Positions 44,690-57,068 of a stretch of 64,000 bases of DNA are shown here, piece after piece. The stretch's first letter is position 1. Each line of letters opens with the position of its first letter. The stretch is from the NCBI GenBank assembly GCA_039000515.1, contig JBCFYV010011135.1:20920927-20984926 (forward strand), read 5' to 3'. Source of the stretch: Timema cristinae (lineage: Eukaryota; Arthropoda; Insecta; Phasmatodea; Timematidae). A program made the position numbers and the translations under genes. A model generated the notes under the pieces. It saw only the letters and a list, made by a program, of their open reading frames with translations, was not told where the DNA came from and did not search any database.

Positions 44690-47000
44690 CCTATATTCCA
44701 TTCTCAAATACGGATATAAGCCGATTTCCTGTAACTTTTCACTTTATTCATCCCTACCTTTTATATGTAAGTACCTATTTAAATAGCCGTATGTATTTGT
44801 GCTTCACAATAAAGCCAAGACACTTATAACTAAGTACCTAGCTATATACACTTGAATACATTTTTAAGACCATTTCTATAGATACAAATTTAATATCAAA
44901 GAAAGAAGGCACAAAATAATATAGATTTATATTCATATTTGCATTGTAAGAAAATGTTTTGATAAGAGTGTGAATATTATTCATATTTGTTTTGTTTAAA
45001 TTATCATTTTATTAAAACTAATAACTTTTAATTAGTGATCAATTTTCAGCAGATCTCTTTCAAATGTAGGCCTAGTTAAAACAAAGTGTTTTTTTAATGA
45101 TATTATTTTGAAAAATCTTTAAATAATAGAAGTTTATCCTCTAAGAAAGGTTTTTGAAAGAAAACCTTTAGATTTCTCCAATTTTCCTTTTTTTTTTTAA
45201 CTAATGCCTCAAGACATTCATAATTATAGCTCCTCGCTCTTTACGAAAGGAAAGGTTAGACTCCATAATGGGTAATTACTACGTATTCTTCCCTAATTTG
45301 GAAAGTCGTAAAAGACACAATTATTGCCACTAGGGACAACTTAGTTTGTCAAGATTTTTTTTTTCCTTTTGCCAGACACTTTTCTTTGTTACTACAAATG
45401 TCAAAAATAAGTTTCGATAGACGTCCCAAATTAGACGTTCATTTAAAACTAACGGATTTTATTAAGAAGGCACTGGTGAATATATATTATACATTAGAAA
45501 TAAACGTTTTAAATCTAAAACTTTAAAAATGTGAAAATGACCATTTATTTCTTAATAGATCAGAAATTTTTAAACATGGATCTTTAAATAAACTCATTCA
45601 CGTAGAATACCTCTGAAAGGTTTATCTACAATATCCACTATATAATATGTAGAAAAAGCTTTTCAGTAGTCAATTCCTACGTATCAGACAATAGCTAGAA
45701 GAAACATTGAATCTAAAATAATTGGTCAAATTTGAAATGGGTTTTAATGTATTTAGTGGTATTAATTAATTAAAATAATAGCACCGCATAGGTAGAAATA
45801 TTATCATGTAATTATTTTCCAACTCGACAGAAAAATACAAATAAAATATAAATTTTTGATTCCTAACACTTACAATAGTTATTAATAATCAAACTGTCAT
45901 AATAAAAGCACTTTAAACATGTTCTTCTTTTCCTTTTAGAATTAATATTAGTATATTTTAAAGATATTGATTACATTTAACAAAAGTGAGAGCTAAAGGT
46001 TTTATGACTTGATATATGAATATATGAAAGCATTTCAAGTAAATTCTCTATCCATCGGATATTTTTCTATTAAAAATATACTGAATATAATGCAGTTTTT
46101 AAAAATAATCTTTATCACAAATAAATATTTCCTGATGGGAACTCACCATTTGATTATTTTTCAGTCTATTAGAATGATTTAAAGATAAAAATTTCAAAGA
46201 AACGTCGATTTGATTTATGTTGTTTGAAATATTGTATGTTAATTATTATTGACACTTATAAGAGAAAGTATTTATCTACAGTTAGTGAGAATTGGTACCA
46301 TAAAACTACTTTATGTCAAAATATTAACGCTAAGAAATAACTATAAAATGTTTAGCATTTAATTTAGTATAAACTAACCTAAATGAATTTTAAGTAAACT
46401 CTGTACATGCATACCTTTATATATTTTTCCATTTCAAAATATTTATAGAAATCTATAGCCTCACAATAATATAAATTTATAGGACATTTTAAAAATTTGA
46501 AAATATTATTAGTATTTACTTTTAGCGTAATTTTTCAAATAGTGTAAATGGCTTCAAAAGTTATTATTTTTATTTTGTCAGGGTCATAGCTGAATCAGAA
46601 AAGAAACTATTTAAATTAAAATAATTATTCATGTACGAGATACACTATGTCAATAAAATTTATTAAAACAACTATTTACTATGTTTAGAAAATAAAACTA
46701 ATTTATCTACTGAAAAATGTTAAATTTATTTTTGTCTAAAATATTGTATTGCTTAAAAAAGTTCTTGTATCTTTTATATTAGCTTGCGTTAGCTTTAATT
46801 AATGGATAAGGCCAGAAAAGCAACATAATACATCCATTTCTGGTAGTAAGTTTGAAAATTACGTAAATAAATTTAAAAGTGAAGCCAAACTTAAATTTAT
46901 TTGATTTCTAGAAGTGATTACGTTCTTTTTCAACAATATATGGTAGTAGTGAAAATATTTTTTATTTAGCGTATATACATTTTTTACCGGGAAAGAAAGT
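44690..47000. other. AT-rich spacer
   Basis: About 2.3 kb of strongly AT-rich DNA. No gene or element was recognised. Confidence 0.5.
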
Positions 47001-47008
47001 ATCTAGTT

Positions 47009-47293
47009 ATTATTAATATCGCGTCTTACTACCCGTTCGGGTTATACGCACTTACGCTAATGTGTAATGGTAGTTTGATTGTGAGATGAAATGGAGGACC
47101 TACAGTTTAATGTGGGATCCGAACCACGGTGGAGGCCTGGTACTCCACACATTCACAAGTTGTGATTAATACACGTCTTGTCAGAGGTGAAGGAAGGGTT
47201 TGGTAATCAGATAAACCCGTGCTGGGACCAAGGATTGAACCCTTGACCCCCAACATAGAAGTCCGACACCTTACCCTAGACCACCAGGTCACC
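47009..47293 (-). mobile_element. SINE-A, long subfamily, reverse strand
   Basis: Complete from tail (gcgtcttactacccgttcgg) to head (accctagaccaccaggtcac). The long-form segment gttgtgattaatacacgtc and the gtgggatcc variant are present. No clear target duplication. A 61-codon frame reads through it. Confidence 0.93.
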
Positions 47294-47351
47294 GTACCCT
47301 CAAATAGATGATGTGATGATAGTTAATATGGAGGTGCGGATCAAAAAGTTT

Positions 47352-47604
47352 TTTATTTAGCACTCAGTCTTACTATCCTTTCGGCCTATACGCTTAAGTA
47401 CCAATTACTCTAATAGGTTAAGAATTGGGACGGTTGAATTTAGATTATGTGAACCCGCCTTTGCGTGGAGGGATGGTGGAATTCTATTTAGGAAAATCCA
47501 CCCCAGTTCATCCAACCGAGATTCAAACCTCGATCTACCCGTCCTTGGCAATCTAACTCAACATGAAACAAACGCGTTAGCTAACTACGCCACCGAGGCG
47601 GGTC
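47352..47604 (-). mobile_element. SINE-B copy, reverse strand
   Basis: The tail complement (actcagtcttactatccttt), body, B-box complement (gattcaaacctcgatctacc) and head (ctaactacgccaccgaggcg) are all recognisable. About 60 bp from the previous SINE-A, same orientation. Confidence 0.9.
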
Positions 47605-47619
47605 GGAGCTAGTATTGAT

Positions 47620-47770
47620 CTTAAACCTAAATTAATCATAGCTAATAAATAATGGTCATCAATAGGATTAATCCTCTTCCTGAAAAATACCTATGGTATC
47701 AGCCAGGAATCAAACATGGGACCCTTAGGTTCGTAGCCAGGTTAACCACGGGGCCAGTTTATAGAACTGG
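47620..47770 (-). mobile_element. SINE-D fragment, reverse strand
   Basis: The inverted B-box region is caggaatcaaacatggga and the head portion is gtagccaggttaaccacgg, as in the 32.2-kb copy. The body is truncated at the left. Confidence 0.55.
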
Positions 47771-48455
47771 TCATCAAGTTGTGTAAGGTCGCTAAGCTCT
47801 CAATATATTGGATGGCTGGTGACCAATAGGTCCAAGTCAAATCTCTACTACTGAATTTGTTGGGGTATTGTTTAAAAAATACATATAATTGGGACTATGG
47901 TGTTTCTTCTTCATACTAGTGCGAGTGAATTTTCTAAAAGAACCCCTAAGAAGTCTTAAAATTGAAAATAAATATTTATTGGCCTCGGTATTGAATATAC
48001 ATATGTATTTTTGAATACAGTTTTATATTATAATTTGTGACTTCACAGCTCAAGAAATTATCACTTTGCATATATTAAGCTCTACTATGGATATCGGTAT
48101 AGCTCAAGATATCCGTTCACTTTACAGATATTTACTTTCTTAATATCATTTTAAACTAAAATTGTTGTATTGTGTAATTCTTCCCATTAGCACTGCATGT
48201 TGTTCTCATCGTATCCTTATAAGATTTGACGGCCATAACAATATATTTTGATAATTACACGATATGCAGCTCATAATTAGATAGCCTCCTCCACTGTCCA
48301 TTATCTTCCTCCTTTTTGGACAAAACTTTTGCCTATGTAAAATATTTTTTTTAAACCATAAATTTAATCTTAATCTCTAAGAATAGATACCATATTTCAC
48401 GTCCTTACAAAATGGTATATAATTATTTTTACTCTTGAGTATGACATTTTTTTTT
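47771..48455. other. AT-rich spacer
   Basis: No gene, tRNA-like box or element end was recognised. Confidence 0.5.
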
Positions 48456-48464
48456 AAGTTGGAG

Positions 48465-48773
48465 GGTGACCTGGTGGTCTAGGGGTAAGGTGTCAGACTT
48501 CTATGCTGACGTTCGGGGTTCAATCCTCGGTCGCGGCAAAGATTTATCTGATTGTCAAACCCTTCCTTCACCTCTGACAAGACTTGTATTAATCACAACT
48601 TGTGAATTTGTGGAATGTCAGGCCTCCACCATGGTTCGGATCCCACGTTAAACTGTAAGGCCTCCATTTCATCTCACATTCATCCTACCATTACACAATA
48701 GCGTAAGTGCGTACAACCCTAACGGGTAGTAAGACGCGGTTCTAATAATAATAATAATAATAATAATAATTAA
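48465..48773 (+). mobile_element. SINE-A, long subfamily
   Basis: Full-length head (A box tggtctaggggtaagg, B box ggttcaatcct), the long form ttgtattaatcacaac, the ggatcccacgtt variant, and a (TAA)n tail. The flanks aagttggag (48,456-48,464) and aagttggaag (after the tail) look like a slightly altered target duplication. Confidence 0.92.
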
Positions 48774-49194
48774 AAGTTGGAAGGATGTGAACAATAATAT
48801 TATGTTAATTTACTACTCAAATAGAGAATATATCTATCTTTTTATTAAATATACCATGATTTAGTAAGGCGTATATAACGGTTACCGTTGAATGCACCAA
48901 GTCTGGTATTGAATGGTGACCTCTTTCTAAATCAATCAATCGTGCTAACGATCATCTAACTTTACCGATCACTCAACTGCATTGTCCACACAAACGTTCT
49001 TTGGAAGAGTGAATATCGAAATCTTTGAGTGAGGGAGCCCAGATCGTAGAGTTCTTTTATTTTATTTGCTATTTTTGGGCTTCACTCAATTCTTCAAACC
49101 AGAGTCGTTGAGTACATTCAACTCCAGAGTGAAAGAGAGGAATATATTCCCTTTCCTTATTGACTGTTCCAAATGTTATAAATATACAAGACTA

Positions 49195-49272
49195 CATCAT
49201 TTCATCTCACAATCACCCTACCATTACATATTAGCGTAAGTGCTTATAAACCCGAACGGGTAGTAAAACTCG

Positions 49273-49310
<38 letters not shown>
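49195..49310 (+). mobile_element. SINE-A 3' fragment in the left arm
   Basis: Only the last part is present: catttcatctcacaatcacc through cgaacgggtagtaaa, then (TAA)n. The head is missing. Confidence 0.9.
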
Positions 49311-49607
49311 AGACTACCTATATAAAATCATTAATATATTTTTTAAAGTATAATTTATATAATGGTTGTAAAGGACGTAAAAAGGTGGGGGTCAGGAACC
49401 CACTGGGATTAACTAGACCCCCCTGGAATTTGTTGGCTGCCCCCTAAAAGAGGGTCCACAAATACCCTCTTTTAGGGGCAGCCAACAAATTCCAGGGGGT
49501 CTAGTTAATCCCAGTGGGTTCCTGACCCCCACCTTTTTACGTCCTTTACAACAATTATATAAATTATACTTTAAATAATATAGTAATGATTTTATATAGG
49601 TAGTCTT

Positions 49608-49718
49608 ATATTATTATTATTATTATTATTATTATTATCGAGTCTTACTACCCGTTCGGGTTTATAAGCACTTACGCTAATGTGTAATGGTAGAATGATT
49701 GTGAGATGAAATGATGTA
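49608..49718 (-). mobile_element. SINE-A 3' fragment in the right arm
   Basis: Mirror copy of the fragment at 49,195-49,310, with the same truncation point. The two therefore come from one insertion duplicated in inverse orientation, not from two independent insertions. Confidence 0.9.
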
Positions 49719-49953
49719 GTCTTGTATATTTAAAACATTTGGAACAGTCAATAAGGAAAGGGAATATATTCCTCTCTTTCACTCTGGCGTTGAATGTACT
49801 CAACGACTCTGGTTTGAAGAATTGAGTGAAGCCCAAAAATAGCAAATACAATAAAAGAACTCTACGATCTGGGCTCCCTCACTCAAAGATTTCGATATTC
49901 ACTCTTCCAAAGAACGTTTGTGTGGACAATGCAGTTGAGTGATCGGTAAAGTT

Positions 49954-51640
49954 CAAGAAAATGAGTCAAACATTTTTGCTATCACCTGTAAAATCATACT
50001 TTAGGAATCACCCTAAGATAATAGAAGCTTAAATAACAAAATAAGTCAAAAGTGGAGTTTGTAGTTTAAATAAGTAGGCTTACTACCCTACCTCAACCCA
50101 TTATCTTAATATACCTGGGTACTTACTCAAAATATTATTTACTAACTATGAAAAGTTTGAAAGAAAGGTTAACTTAGGAAGGGTCAGGACTTTCCTGGAA
50201 TTTTGTTAGTGAACCTTCTCCTCTGCCCCCCCCCCCCCCCCCCCAACCCCTCCTCCACACAATGAAATTAATTTTCCATGCCCTTAATTTTAGTACTTAT
50301 ATTTTCTACAAATAAGAGAAAGTAATCTGATCGTTAACATTATCGACCTTGAAAATAAGACGAATCTTTATCATTTCATGTCCAAACAACCTCTCCCCCC
50401 CCCCCCAAAGAATGGATTTTACCATTTATTTTGTCCAATTTTCTCTCTTGCTTCTGGATACAGATCCTAATCTGGACCATGGCTATTTTTCAAAGTTGAT
50501 ATCTAAATGTTATAAAGGATTTATTCTTTATTTTTGACTAATCTTCAAATTACTGATAAGCGAATATGTTTAATTTAAAATATTTTAAAATTGGATCTAA
50601 TGATGTAGTTTATATATGCATATTTAGGGAGCGTTAAACACCTCAAACATCATTTTAGTTTTGGTTTTTGGATAAACACCTGTTAAAGGGTAGTTTACTG
50701 GTTAGTGATATTCTGTAATTTGAGATATTTTGAAAATTGTTAGAAGGTTTTAGCTATAAATATATATCTGGGGACATGAAAAATAGAACTGTATGCATGT
50801 TTTCTGGGTGGAATTTCGTATAATATTAGTTACATAATGGCTTTTTTTTTAATTTGAATTTAAAAAAAAATATTTTCATAGCTGGTTCAAAATGGGTGTT
50901 TGTTATTTATGCTACAGTACCTATACGTAATTAGCATATATATATGTATATATATTTATGTATGTATTTATATATATATATATATATATATATCTGATTT
51001 AAAAAAAATGTTTATATATATATATATATATGATTAAAAATATTATTTTTATGTTAGGCTAGTAATGACTGATTTTTAAATATTTTTTTAAAAATTGGAT
51101 TGAACAGGCTTATTAAATATTGATTGTAGGAGACAATAAGGTATGTTTATTTCTTTAATTAACTAATTTAATTGGATTTTATTTTAAACAAATTGTAGAC
51201 AATTTGAAATGCATTGTAATTGGCCTTTAATAATGAGTTCAAAATTAAATATGGTAAAAGATTTTAAACATAAACAAGTACAAGTGTTAACTTGTACAAA
51301 TTTAAAATTATTTTAGCAAATTTTGCCGTTAATTAATCTTTGAAAATATTGAATTTGTAAGTACTGTTTTTAAGTTCAGTTTAAAATTTTTATATAAAGA
51401 GTGTTTATTGTGGTCAACATGACGTTGTGTTTGTTTTTTATAAGGAAAACTCACTTAAGGGTAGTAGTATACTAAAAACTATTTTTGAAAATCTTATTAA
51501 AGATATAATAAACTAAGTTATAAATACCGTATATTTTGTGTCACACGATGTATTTTTTATTGCAACCGTTTTAGTTACTCTGCTATTGTGTCAGGTATTA
51601 AGAGGGGTTAAATTATCCCCATCTACCTAGATGGGGGTGG
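49954..51640. other. Spacer with C tracts and TA repeats
   Basis: Runs of 19 C (50,226-50,244) and 12 C (50,395-50,406) and TA-rich tracts at 50,936-51,031. No gene was recognised; the 62-codon frame at 50,349-50,537 crosses a C tract. Confidence 0.5.
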
Positions 51641-51649
51641 GGGGGCGGT

Positions 51650-51885
51650 ATAAGAGAGAGAAACACACAAACACACACACATATTTAGTAAAACAATCAT
51701 TGTTACACATGATGGGATTTTAAATCTGATCTCCCCATCATTGCCAGTGCATTCAATTGGAAAAATTACTAACTAGACAATACGGCCACCAAAAATGGCT
51801 TTCAAAATTTTTTTTGCGTCGCCTTATACAACCCGTTAAGGTTAAACGTATATGTATTAATTATGTTAGAATTTTGGTAACGGTT
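51650..51885 (-). mobile_element. Two adjacent SINE-C remnants, reverse strand
   Basis: 51,650-51,800 has an inverted B-box region (gggattttaaatctgatctc) and a head (actagacaatacggccacc). Directly right of it, 51,815-51,885 is the tail complement of a second copy (tacaacccgttaaggtta), whose remainder is missing. Confidence 0.6.
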
Positions 51886-53250
51886 AACGGTAAAAGGGGA
51901 TTATCATTAAAACATAATAATTTTAGATATGGTTATTATTCCCTGTTGTTTATTTTATTAATTAAAAAACAAACAAAAAATGCCACTTTATAAATTGTCT
52001 GTATGAATAACGGGTACATCAGCTTGTGTAAAATAATATTTAAGTTTATAACGATATTATGGGAATTGTTGTTCAAAATGATCCAGAAATACTTCTAATA
52101 GGTATCTTTACTTCATTAATACAGCTCTAACAATTTAATAGCTTTGTATGTTGAGTAAAATTTAATATTTAATATTAAAATGGTAATTATTTACTGTTTT
52201 TAAATACCTGCCATGGACAAAGCGGAATAAGATGAGAAACATTTTAAAGAAGATGAAAAGTTATCATTAATTTCTAGGCCATCCTTGATAGCTATTCAAT
52301 AAATGTGTATATCATTATGTGAAGAAAATTAAACTTTTTTTTAATCAAGAAAGATTTGATGTATTTTGACAAAATAACATTTATATAAAAATTGTAGAAA
52401 CACCTTTTCTAGCCTTCCCTAGATGCACATATTAATAATATCAAGTACTATAACTACAGGCCAATCTGAACATCTATTAAAAAAAAGTTTTAACATGTCC
52501 AACAAACACGGACAAATAGATCAGTAAATTTTTATTTTAATGATGAGGTTTTTTTATAATATAATACTTTCTTTATACTCAGCATAATATATTATTAGAG
52601 GGCTGAATGAAAAACCAGAACATTTAAGACATAGAATGAAATCTGATAAGGTGGGTAAATTTCGTATTATATGTATATGTCAGTATCCTTATTTTAACGG
52701 TAAAAAGTCAAACCACTTAAATTTTTAAACATTAATTGTTGTGCCCACAATAGGAATTTTTAATTTAACATGCTCAAAGTAAATATATCTAAGAGTGTTA
52801 AATGAGCAATTCAGGATTAAATGAGAAATATTTTTAATAGAGATGAAAAGTTATCATTAAATGCTAGGACACATATAATAAATATTCCAGAATTTTGAAA
52901 TTGTCTGGTTATTAATATTATAAATACTTTTCAAAAAACGTCTTTTAAAATGAGATAATTTTATTGTTTAATGACTATTCATTAACAATAAAAATTAAAA
53001 ATGGCAAGTTTTTTTTTAAAAAAAGATGTAAGAAAATGTTGATAAGTTTTGGTTTAATTTTGATGCGAGTAATATTTCCGTAGAAACAAATTTATTCCAA
53101 AATAAAGTTGATATATCTTGACGTCTGCACCACGACTCGATGTTATTTTCAGAACACCCTTTAAATAATGCCGAAACAAACCTTGAAACCAACGCTAGTC
53201 TGTCACTTAATAGGTTGTTTATGAGGCTGTATTTCACTCTTTGAACACAC
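51886..53250. other. AT-rich spacer
   Basis: No gene was recognised. The phrase gatgaaaagttatcatta occurs twice (near 52,252 and 52,842), hinting at a small decayed duplication. Confidence 0.5.
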
Positions 53251-53520
53251 GATTGTATCGGTATAGGGGCAGCCTCTCAAATTTTCATCCAGCTCAGGCA
53301 AAGACTCCATCTACCCCCCGTCCCCAACAACCATTTACCAGCCCTCTGAAATGGATCCCGAGGGCATCATTCAATGGAGACATAATATAGTTCAGGGACT
53401 GACTCGACTATAACCGTGTAATGGGGGAGGGGGAAAGGAATAGAAGGTGAAGAGATAGATGTTGGATACAATTCTTGGTTTTCTTAGAAGGATTATTATA
53501 CCATGAAGATAGAAAGTTTC
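53251..53520. other. GC-richer single-copy patch
   Basis: Less AT-rich than its surroundings, with a C-rich stretch near 53,310-53,325 and a G-rich stretch near 53,421-53,435. It lies directly next to an HP-1 copy, as does the patch at 4,740-5,030. No frame or domain was recognised. Confidence 0.4.
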
Positions 53521-53531
53521 TTTATAACGTT

Positions 53532-53876
53532 TGACTCGTTTTGTTTGTTGGGGGCTCTGCCCCTGAACCCCCGGGGGTTTATGTTTGCAAGTGTATGTAA
53601 ATTAAGGTAATTCCAGAGCGGGGTTTTGATAGGTCCTACCGTTTAGCAACAAGAGACCTTTGAAGAAAATATCCGAACTGACTTAATAAAGTTTCTCCAT
53701 CATTTTGAATTTTTTCCGGGGCTAAAAATTAAAATTTTTAAATTTTTGGAATTCTCCCGTCGGTTACAGGCGATAAAATATAAGTTTGCCAAATTTAAAT
53801 TTTCTACCTAATCTATAATGGGTAAACATTTATGTCAGTGAGTGAAGTCAACCATTTGGCTTTATAGTAGTATAAT
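53532..53876 (-). mobile_element. HP-1 element copy 4 (reverse)
   Basis: On the minus strand it runs from ttatactactataaagcc (53,876) to a GC-rich end near 53,532. The terminal hairpin region is altered (tgggggctctgcccctga then acccccgggggtt), with extra G/C bases compared with the other copies. Shared internal blocks ttccagagc and tttgccaaattt are present. Confidence 0.82.
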
Positions 53877-53879
53877 ATA

Positions 53880-55540
53880 CATATTTTTTAAGTTTTATTT
53901 GAATACATTCACGCCTGTATTTAAGGGAAAATAGATTAAGATATTAATGTCTTCTGGTCATCATTAACTGTTACAAGGATGTGTTAAGAGGTTATTGAGG
54001 TGTTTAACACAAAAAATTTTTTATATCGATCTAAATTTTTTTTTCTTCAAAATTTTAAATGACTTTACCAAATACGAAAAAATGCTGTTAGACCATTTAG
54101 ATATTCAAACTAAATTAACAAAACGAAATTTATACCAGTTATTTACGTTTTCGTATCTTATTTAACTTCACGAATAGTTTGACTCATTTAAATTAATTTA
54201 TAGCTTGATAATATGATTTATTTGGCCATTTGCTGTTATGGTATTTTATTTATTATGAGCAGACATAGTTAGATAAATGGTATGGTGCAACGCATATACT
54301 CTATATTTTATCTTAAAACAGACGTTTACTAAAAACTCATAAACTTTGTGAAACAAAATGATATGTCCCAACTTTGTTGTAGAAACACAACACTAAAGAT
54401 CATAAATGAAACGATATACATGTTTACTTACTTATGGCATTAGAACATAGAACACGTGAATAAAAATTGAAAAAAAGAGAAAAATCTTTGTCCACAAAAG
54501 ATCATACTAATCAATCTTAATTTCAAAAACATGAATTAAAAAGTATATTTATATATTTGCTTATAGGTCATAAATTATCAGTCTTATAAAAATAGTTATC
54601 ATATATTTTTTTATTTATAATAGTACTACGAACTTAACAATGATAAGTTATTTCGTATCTTAAATAGTTGCGGAGAAATGATGAAAATTAGAAATTTGGC
54701 ACCATGTTTAAGTACCCTCAAAGTAATTTTCATAAGAAAATGAGATTTAATATCTTGTTTATAGTGATTGATTGTGTCTAAAAACAGAATTTAATCAAAA
54801 TCGTTAAAGCGAATTTCAATAAAATATTTTTTGGCGTGAATACGTCTTTAGATTTGCTACTATACGGGGGCAATCCAAAAAACCTAATGAAAACAAAATC
54901 GGGGATACAGCTTGGCGTTGTAGTTTCGAATCTATCCTCTACATCCAAAATTAAATTATACCACTAGTAAGTTAAAGGATCAAAGAATGCGTCACGATAC
55001 GCGAGAACAGTGATGCATCACACGCGGTGTAGGGGGAAGCGCCACCATTTTGTGGTTATTTTGCTGCGTATCGAGATTTGCAATTAGTATAACTTTTGAC
55101 TCGGAGAAGCTACGATGTTCGTTTAAGTTTTAATCGTCAGCTGTCGTCAAAATCTATCGATTGTATATAAAACATTAGTTTAAAGTAGTGACAGTGAATA
55201 TAATCTGTTAGAATAAAAATATATTATCAAAAATCTGTCTTATCATTAATAAACTTATATTTTAACACAATAATTATTTGTTTCCTTGCTTTTATCCTAA
55301 ATACATAAATAAAAATATTTTATTAAAAAAAATATAACCCGTTACATAAACGTATTCACGTACAAACACGGCCGTATGGACACAGCCACACCCCATTTTT
55401 TTTTTCTATTTGCCTTGATTGAACTACCATTAAATTTACGGTTAATTTCAAAAATACTTCGGTGAGACCTTATGAAAACCCTAGATACCAAGTTTCAGCA
55501 CAATCGGTAAAATAGCTTAAACTTTAGCTTAAGTTACAAA
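53880..55540. other. Spacer
   Basis: Mostly AT-rich. 54,865-55,080 is somewhat GC-richer and includes short words such as cacgatacgcgagaac. No gene or transposon end was recognised. Confidence 0.45.
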
Positions 55541-55549
55541 CGTATAGGT

Positions 55550-55710
55550 AGAATTTAGATTAATTGTACTCGCATTCATTATAAGTGTAAATTAGAAAGG
55601 CATTTAGAAAAAAAAAATCGCACACACAACCTGATTAGAACCTTCATCTATTGGTAAACAAGACTATAATAAATTGACCTTAAATCCGTGTATTCACCAA
55701 TGAAGGTAGC
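55550..55710 (-). mobile_element. SINE-C fragment, reverse strand
   Basis: The body (gaaaggcatttagaaaaa), an inverted B-box region (gattagaaccttcatct) and a head remnant are weakly preserved. Confidence 0.5.
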
Positions 55711-56157
55711 TGATTTTTGAGATGGGTCAAATACACTATTATACAAATCCCAATATTCATTTAATTTTCGAGTCCTGAATATCAAATTCGAATACGAATC
55801 TTGGAAAATAGTATGAACTTCACAGGAAATAGAAATAAATATAATTTAATAATAGAAAATAGACTCTGTAACTAAATGTTAAAACCAATATTTATACATT
55901 CATTATACCATTTAAACATTCAGTAAAGATTTAAATTAATGGTCTGGAACATGATTATTGAGTTTGTCATATAATTTTATTTTAGTTCTTAAACACATAT
56001 ATGGTGAATTAGAACTGTAAAACAAATGTCTTTTTTTCTAACTACCGATATTTTCTCGAATTTTTGAATCTCAACTATAATTAATTATTCAAGGGTTTGA
56101 GGATTCGATGATTCTATCTTTCATATACATATATAATATATAATAAATATTTATATG

Positions 56158-56217
<60 letters not shown>

Positions 56218-56780
56218 GATATTATACTGCGTCTTTCTACCCTCCTGATTATGTACAATGATGGTAGTACTCAAGAACATAGCTATCTATTTAAAATCCA
56301 CATGGCCATAGACTAAAACATATAATTATTTAATTTCAGACTGTAAACCTAAAAGGACTGTCTATTTGTAGATATCTTGTTTTCCAACACTGTGTCCATA
56401 CAGGTTTCAATCCTCTTTGCTAAATGTTCGCTGACGGAATGAAAATAGTCTTGAAATTGTCCACATGTGTCTGACAGCCAATTAGACCTTTAGAGATATT
56501 TCGTCCTCGACAAAAAAAACAACCACCAAGCCAAAAAGGGTGGACGTCTAGTCTTGTGTACATACTTGGAGCCGTTGGATGTTAAGTAAAGATGTCTCGA
56601 CGTATGAGTTTAACTATGTGTGCGAGTCTACACATGTAATTAATGTTGAGTTTCCTAGATTAAGGATCATTATCAAGTTTATTATGTTAAAAATTAATCA
56701 AAGATAGATTGTAAAAACTTAACGTGCATCTTAAATATTATATTTGTATAAAATGATTTTGAATTAATTCCACACTTGAT
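55711..56780. other. Spacer with a long TA tract
   Basis: A (TA)n tract at about 56,159-56,218, broken by TGTA. The rest shows no gene or element. Confidence 0.5.
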
Positions 56781-56784
56781 TTGA

Positions 56785-57005
56785 TGGCCACATATTCTAA
56801 CGCTAGACTAGACTGCTGATGACAGGGATATTTAGGTTAGAATCTCATTCGGGTGTACCGAGGGTATTTTTCCAAAATGATTTCCACTCTCCCTCCATGC
56901 AACTTAGAGTATATTTCTTATAAATATAACCTTCCTAATCCATAAAGCCGAGTGGTAATTACATATATATATATAACCAGAAAGGGTGGTCAGACATGGT
57001 GCAAA
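56785..57005 (+). mobile_element. SINE-C copy
   Basis: Recognisable parts are the head (gatggccacatattctaacg), the region gctgatgacagggatattta, a B box (ggttagaatctcattcggg), the body and the tail (aagggtggtcagacatggtg). Moderately diverged. Confidence 0.78.
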
Positions 57006-57068
57006 AAAACTAAAAATTACAAAAAAATATTATTTTTGATTTGTACATCATATATATATTAATTATTA

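Larger units (their letters stand above)
48958..49953. repeat. ~1-kb near-perfect inverted repeat (palindrome)
   Basis: The left arm (48,958-49,455) and right arm (49,464-49,953) are reverse complements separated by 8 nt (ccacaaat). I count only about ten scattered substitutions and small indels outside the internal microsatellite, so identity is roughly 97-98%. Each arm contains, from outside in: a unique segment, the 3' part of a SINE-A, a (TAA)n tract of different length, an AT-rich piece, and a GC-rich core of about 65 bp next to the loop. The transcript would fold into a hairpin of nearly 500 bp. No flanking target duplication was seen. Confidence 0.95.

Noticed and set aside
48958..49953. 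Palindrome as a pure sequencing artefact
   Set aside because: Arms differ at scattered positions and in TAA-tract length, which does not fit a simple missed-adapter read-through. Assembly error is still possible and is listed as a check.
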